Of a stretch of DNA of 64,000 nt, positions 62,109 through 64,000 are shown piece by piece; position 1 is the first letter of the stretch; each line of letters opens with the position of its first letter. Position numbers and translations under genes: made by a program. The stretch is from Xanthobacteraceae bacterium (GTDB taxonomy: Bacteria > Pseudomonadota > Alphaproteobacteria > Rhizobiales > Xanthobacteraceae). The stretch lies in contig SCUB01000010.1 in the NCBI GenBank assembly GCA_004297465.1, positions 1-64,000 on the forward strand, written 5' to 3'. A model generated the notes under the pieces. The model did no database searches. It had not been told where the DNA came from and was given only the letters and a program-made list of their open reading frames with translations.

Positions 62109-63260
62109 ATGACGATGACCGCCGCCCGCACCGAACCGACCCTTCCCGTCAGCCGCGCCGAGGCCCTGCTCGCCTCCTACCGGCGGGCCGGCTATGCGCG
62201 CGCGGAGCCTGCCATCCTGCAGCCGGCCGAGCCGTTTCTCGACCTCTCCGGCGAGGACATCCGCAACAACCTCTATCTGACCACCGACGCGGCAGGCGCC
62301 GAACTGTGCCTGCGGCCGGATCTCACCATCCCGGTGGCCCGCGACTATCTCGCCTCGGCCCGAGCCGGACAGAACGCCGGCTTCTGCTATCTCGGCCCGG
62401 TGTTCCGCTATCGCGGCGCGGCCGGGCGCTGCGAATTCCTGCAGGCCGGCGTGGAATCGTTCGGACGCGCCGACCGCACCGCCGCGGACGCCGAGATGCT
62501 GGCGCTCGGCCTGGAAGCCACCGCCGCGTTCGGCATCGGCGCCACCGAGATCAGGGCCGGCGACGTCGCGCTGTTTGCCGCGCTGACCGAGGCGCTGAAA
62601 TTGTCGCCGGCGTGGAAGCGGCGGCTCGCCAAGGATTTCAACCGCAAGATCAGCCTGGCTCAGGATCTCGACCGCATGACCTTAACGGTCGCGGCGCAGC
62701 GGCCGGAATACGAGGGCGTGCTGGCGGCGCTGGCGGGGTCCGACCGCAAGGCGGCGCTGGCGCTGGTCACCGACCTGATGTCGATTGCCGGCGCCAGCAA
62801 TGTCGGCGGCCGCACCGTGGCCGAGATCGCCGACCGCTTTCTCGAACAGTCGACGCTCGGCGGCGGCACGCTGCCGGCCGAGACGCGCATGCTGATCGAA
62901 CGCTTCCTCGCCATCGCCGGCGATCCCGGCGAGACGCTGGCGCAGTTGCGCGGGCTCGCCGCCGATGCCCGGCTCGACCTTGCCGCGGCGCTCGACCAAT
63001 TCGAGAACCGCATCGGCCTGATGACCGCGCACGGCATCGAGGTTGGCGCCATCCGCTTCGCCACCGCGTTCGGGCGCGGGCTCGACTATTACACCGGCTT
63101 CGAGTTCGAGATCGCCGCCGCCGGCAACGGCGCCGAGCCGCTGGTGGCCGGCGGCCGCTATGACGGCCTGATGACCCGGCTCGGCGCGCGCGAACCGATC
63201 GCCGCCGTCGGCTTCGCGGTCTGGATCGACGAACTCGCGAAAATGGGGAAAGCGCCATGA
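62109..63260 (+). CDS. hisZ: ATP phosphoribosyltransferase regulatory subunit
   Basis: This is a 383-residue HisRS paralogue. It keeps the class II fold ([59 protein letters not shown]), but lacks the tRNA-binding C-terminal domain. HisZ activates the short HisG and makes it sensitive to histidine. The start may be 62109 or 62115; upstream in-frame codons lack family similarity. Its TGA overlaps the hisG ATG (ATGA), as expected for partners. Confidence 0.93.
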   Translation: MTMTAARTEPTLPVSRAEALLASYRRAGYARAEPAILQPAEPFLDLSGEDIRNNLYLTTDAAGAELCLRPDLTIPVARDYLASARAGQNAGFCYLGPVFRYRGAAGRCEFLQAGVESFGRADRTAADAEMLALGLEATAAFGIGATEIRAGDVALFAALTEALKLSPAWKRRLAKDFNRKISLAQDLDRMTLTVAAQRPEYEGVLAALAGSDRKAALALVTDLMSIAGASNVGGRTVAEIADRFLEQSTLGGGTLPAETRMLIERFLAIAGDPGETLAQLRGLAADARLDLAAALDQFENRIGLMTAHGIEVGAIRFATAFGRGLDYYTGFEFEIAAAGNGAEPLVAGGRYDGLMTRLGAREPIAAVGFAVWIDELAKMGKAP

Positions 63261-64000
63261 CCGCGCCGTTCGTTCTCGCGGTTCCCTCCAAGGGACGCTT
63301 GCAGGAAAACGCCGACGCGTTCTTCGCTCGCGCCGGCCTCGCGCTCGCCAAGTCGGGCGGCGCGCGCGACTATCGCGGCACCATCTGCGGCCTTGAAAAT
63401 GTCGAGGTCGCCTATCTTTCGGCCGCCGAGATCGCCGCCAACCTCGCGCGCGGCACCATCCACATGGGCATTACCGGCGAGGACCTGGTGCGCGAAACCA
63501 TCGCCGACGCCGACCGCCGCGTCGCGCTGATCGAGGGCCTCGGCTTCGGCCAGGCCAACGTCGTCGTCGCCGTGCCGCAGGCCTGGATCGACGTGCGCGC
63601 CATGGCCGACATCGACGACGTGGCGAGCGCCTTCCGCGCCCGCAACAACCGGCGCATGCGCGTCGCCACCAAATACATCAACCTGACGCGGATGTTCTTC
63701 GCCAGGCACGGCATCGTCGACTACCGCATCGTCGAGAGCGCCGGCGCCACCGAAGGCGCGCCGGCCGCCGGCACCGCCGAGTTGATCGTCGACATCACCA
63801 CGACGGGGGCGACGCTCGCCGCCAACGGCCTCAAGGTGGTCGACGACGGCGTCATGCTGCGCTCGCAGGCGAACCTCGTGGCCGCGCGCGAGGCCGACTG
63901 GTCGGAGGGCGCGCGCGAGACCGCCCGCGTCATCCTCGACCACATCGCCGCCCGCGCCCGCGCCACCGCGTTCCGCGAGGTGCGCACCCGCTTTCCCGGC
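63257..64000 (+). CDS. hisG: ATP phosphoribosyltransferase catalytic subunit (3' end cut)
   Basis: First step of histidine synthesis, joining ATP and PRPP. 248 codons lie in the window before the right edge. Visible are [12 protein letters not shown] at the N-terminus, [36 protein letters not shown], and the PRPP-binding stretch [16 protein letters not shown]. The short form fits with the presence of hisZ. It uses PRPP from prs. Confidence 0.95.
   Translation, partial: MTAPFVLAVPSKGRLQENADAFFARAGLALAKSGGARDYRGTICGLENVEVAYLSAAEIAANLARGTIHMGITGEDLVRETIADADRRVALIEGLGFGQANVVVAVPQAWIDVRAMADIDDVASAFRARNNRRMRVATKYINLTRMFFARHGIVDYRIVESAGATEGAPAAGTAELIVDITTTGATLAANGLKVVDDGVMLRSQANLVAAREADWSEGARETARVILDHIAARARATAFREVRTRFPG

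Noticed and set aside
1-64000. tRNA, rRNA or mobile-element genes
   Set aside because: I looked for tRNA-like arms with TTCGA-type loops in the gaps, rRNA-like conserved stretches, and transposase or integrase motifs in the proteins, and saw none. A tRNA or covariance-model scan would settle small RNAs.

Overview
The window is high-GC (roughly two thirds G+C by eye), densely coded chromosomal DNA from an alphaproteobacterium. Gene content and order point to the Hyphomicrobiales (Rhizobiales), near the Bradyrhizobium/Rhodopseudomonas/Xanthobacteraceae side. The clues are the ctc-type L25 gene, the tldE-cysQ-DUF4170-DUF374-waaA-lpxK block, the MarR/PetR-like/histidine kinase trio beside ilvE, hisZ-hisG, a Hyphomicrobiales-type DUF6101 gene, GANTC and CtrA-like sites, and palindromic intergenic repeats of a rhizobial style. 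Nearly everything is core metabolism and housekeeping. I see no rRNA, tRNA, CRISPR array, transposase, integrase or prophage. The two ends cut rplY (left) and hisG (right).

Layout. 0-5.7 kb: rplY (partial), a UbiK-like gene, then lgt, a MidA-like methyltransferase, pgeF, a lipoprotein and prs. 5.7-11.2 kb: a ybjN-like gene behind a GANTC-rich leader, proC, a three-gene regulatory operon (MarR, response regulator, kinase) with a likely self-operator, and ilvE. 11.2-16 kb: repeats, then the minus-strand run uvrC-pgsA-moaD-moaE-prmB. 16-22 kb: an outer-membrane barrel with a strong terminator, a cold-shock gene, rlmJ, a zinc-ribbon methyltransferase of lower GC, a secreted RNase T2 and three small exported proteins. 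22-31 kb: hisS with a low-GC internal patch, a class III aminotransferase, an adaptor-permease-ATPase exporter operon, a TipF-like degenerate EAL protein, a HAD phosphatase and an orphan CheY. 31-43.3 kb: ribF, ileS, lspA, a BamF-like protein, two paired M16 peptidases, pgi, arfB and mutL. 43.3-52.6 kb: rsmD, a pseudouridine synthase with a very long repetitive basic tail, tadA, a fluoroacetate-dehalogenase-like hydrolase, purD, xseA and a split Aer-like receptor pair. 52.6-64 kb: DUF2093, the lipid A/Kdo block, ubiA with a secreted partner, rsmE and hisZ-hisG.

How the genes work together. Envelope building is the main theme: lgt and lspA mature lipoproteins, pgeF edits peptidoglycan precursors, pgsA makes phosphatidylglycerol phosphate, lpxK and waaA finish Kdo-lipid A, and the barrel and BamF-like proteins sit in or build the outer membrane. 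Translation upkeep is the second theme (L25, prmB, rlmJ, rsmD, rsmE, the Rlu enzyme, tadA, hisS, ileS, arfB). DNA repair is represented by uvrC, mutL and xseA.

The most interesting items are the mosaic hisS, the hydrolase carrying a complete set of fluoroacetate dehalogenase residues, the physically split aerotaxis-type receptor, the in-frame repeat array in the pseudouridine synthase, and several clean regulatory palindromes. I found no convincing wholly new multi-gene system. All function calls rest on reading motifs and context; no database search was run.
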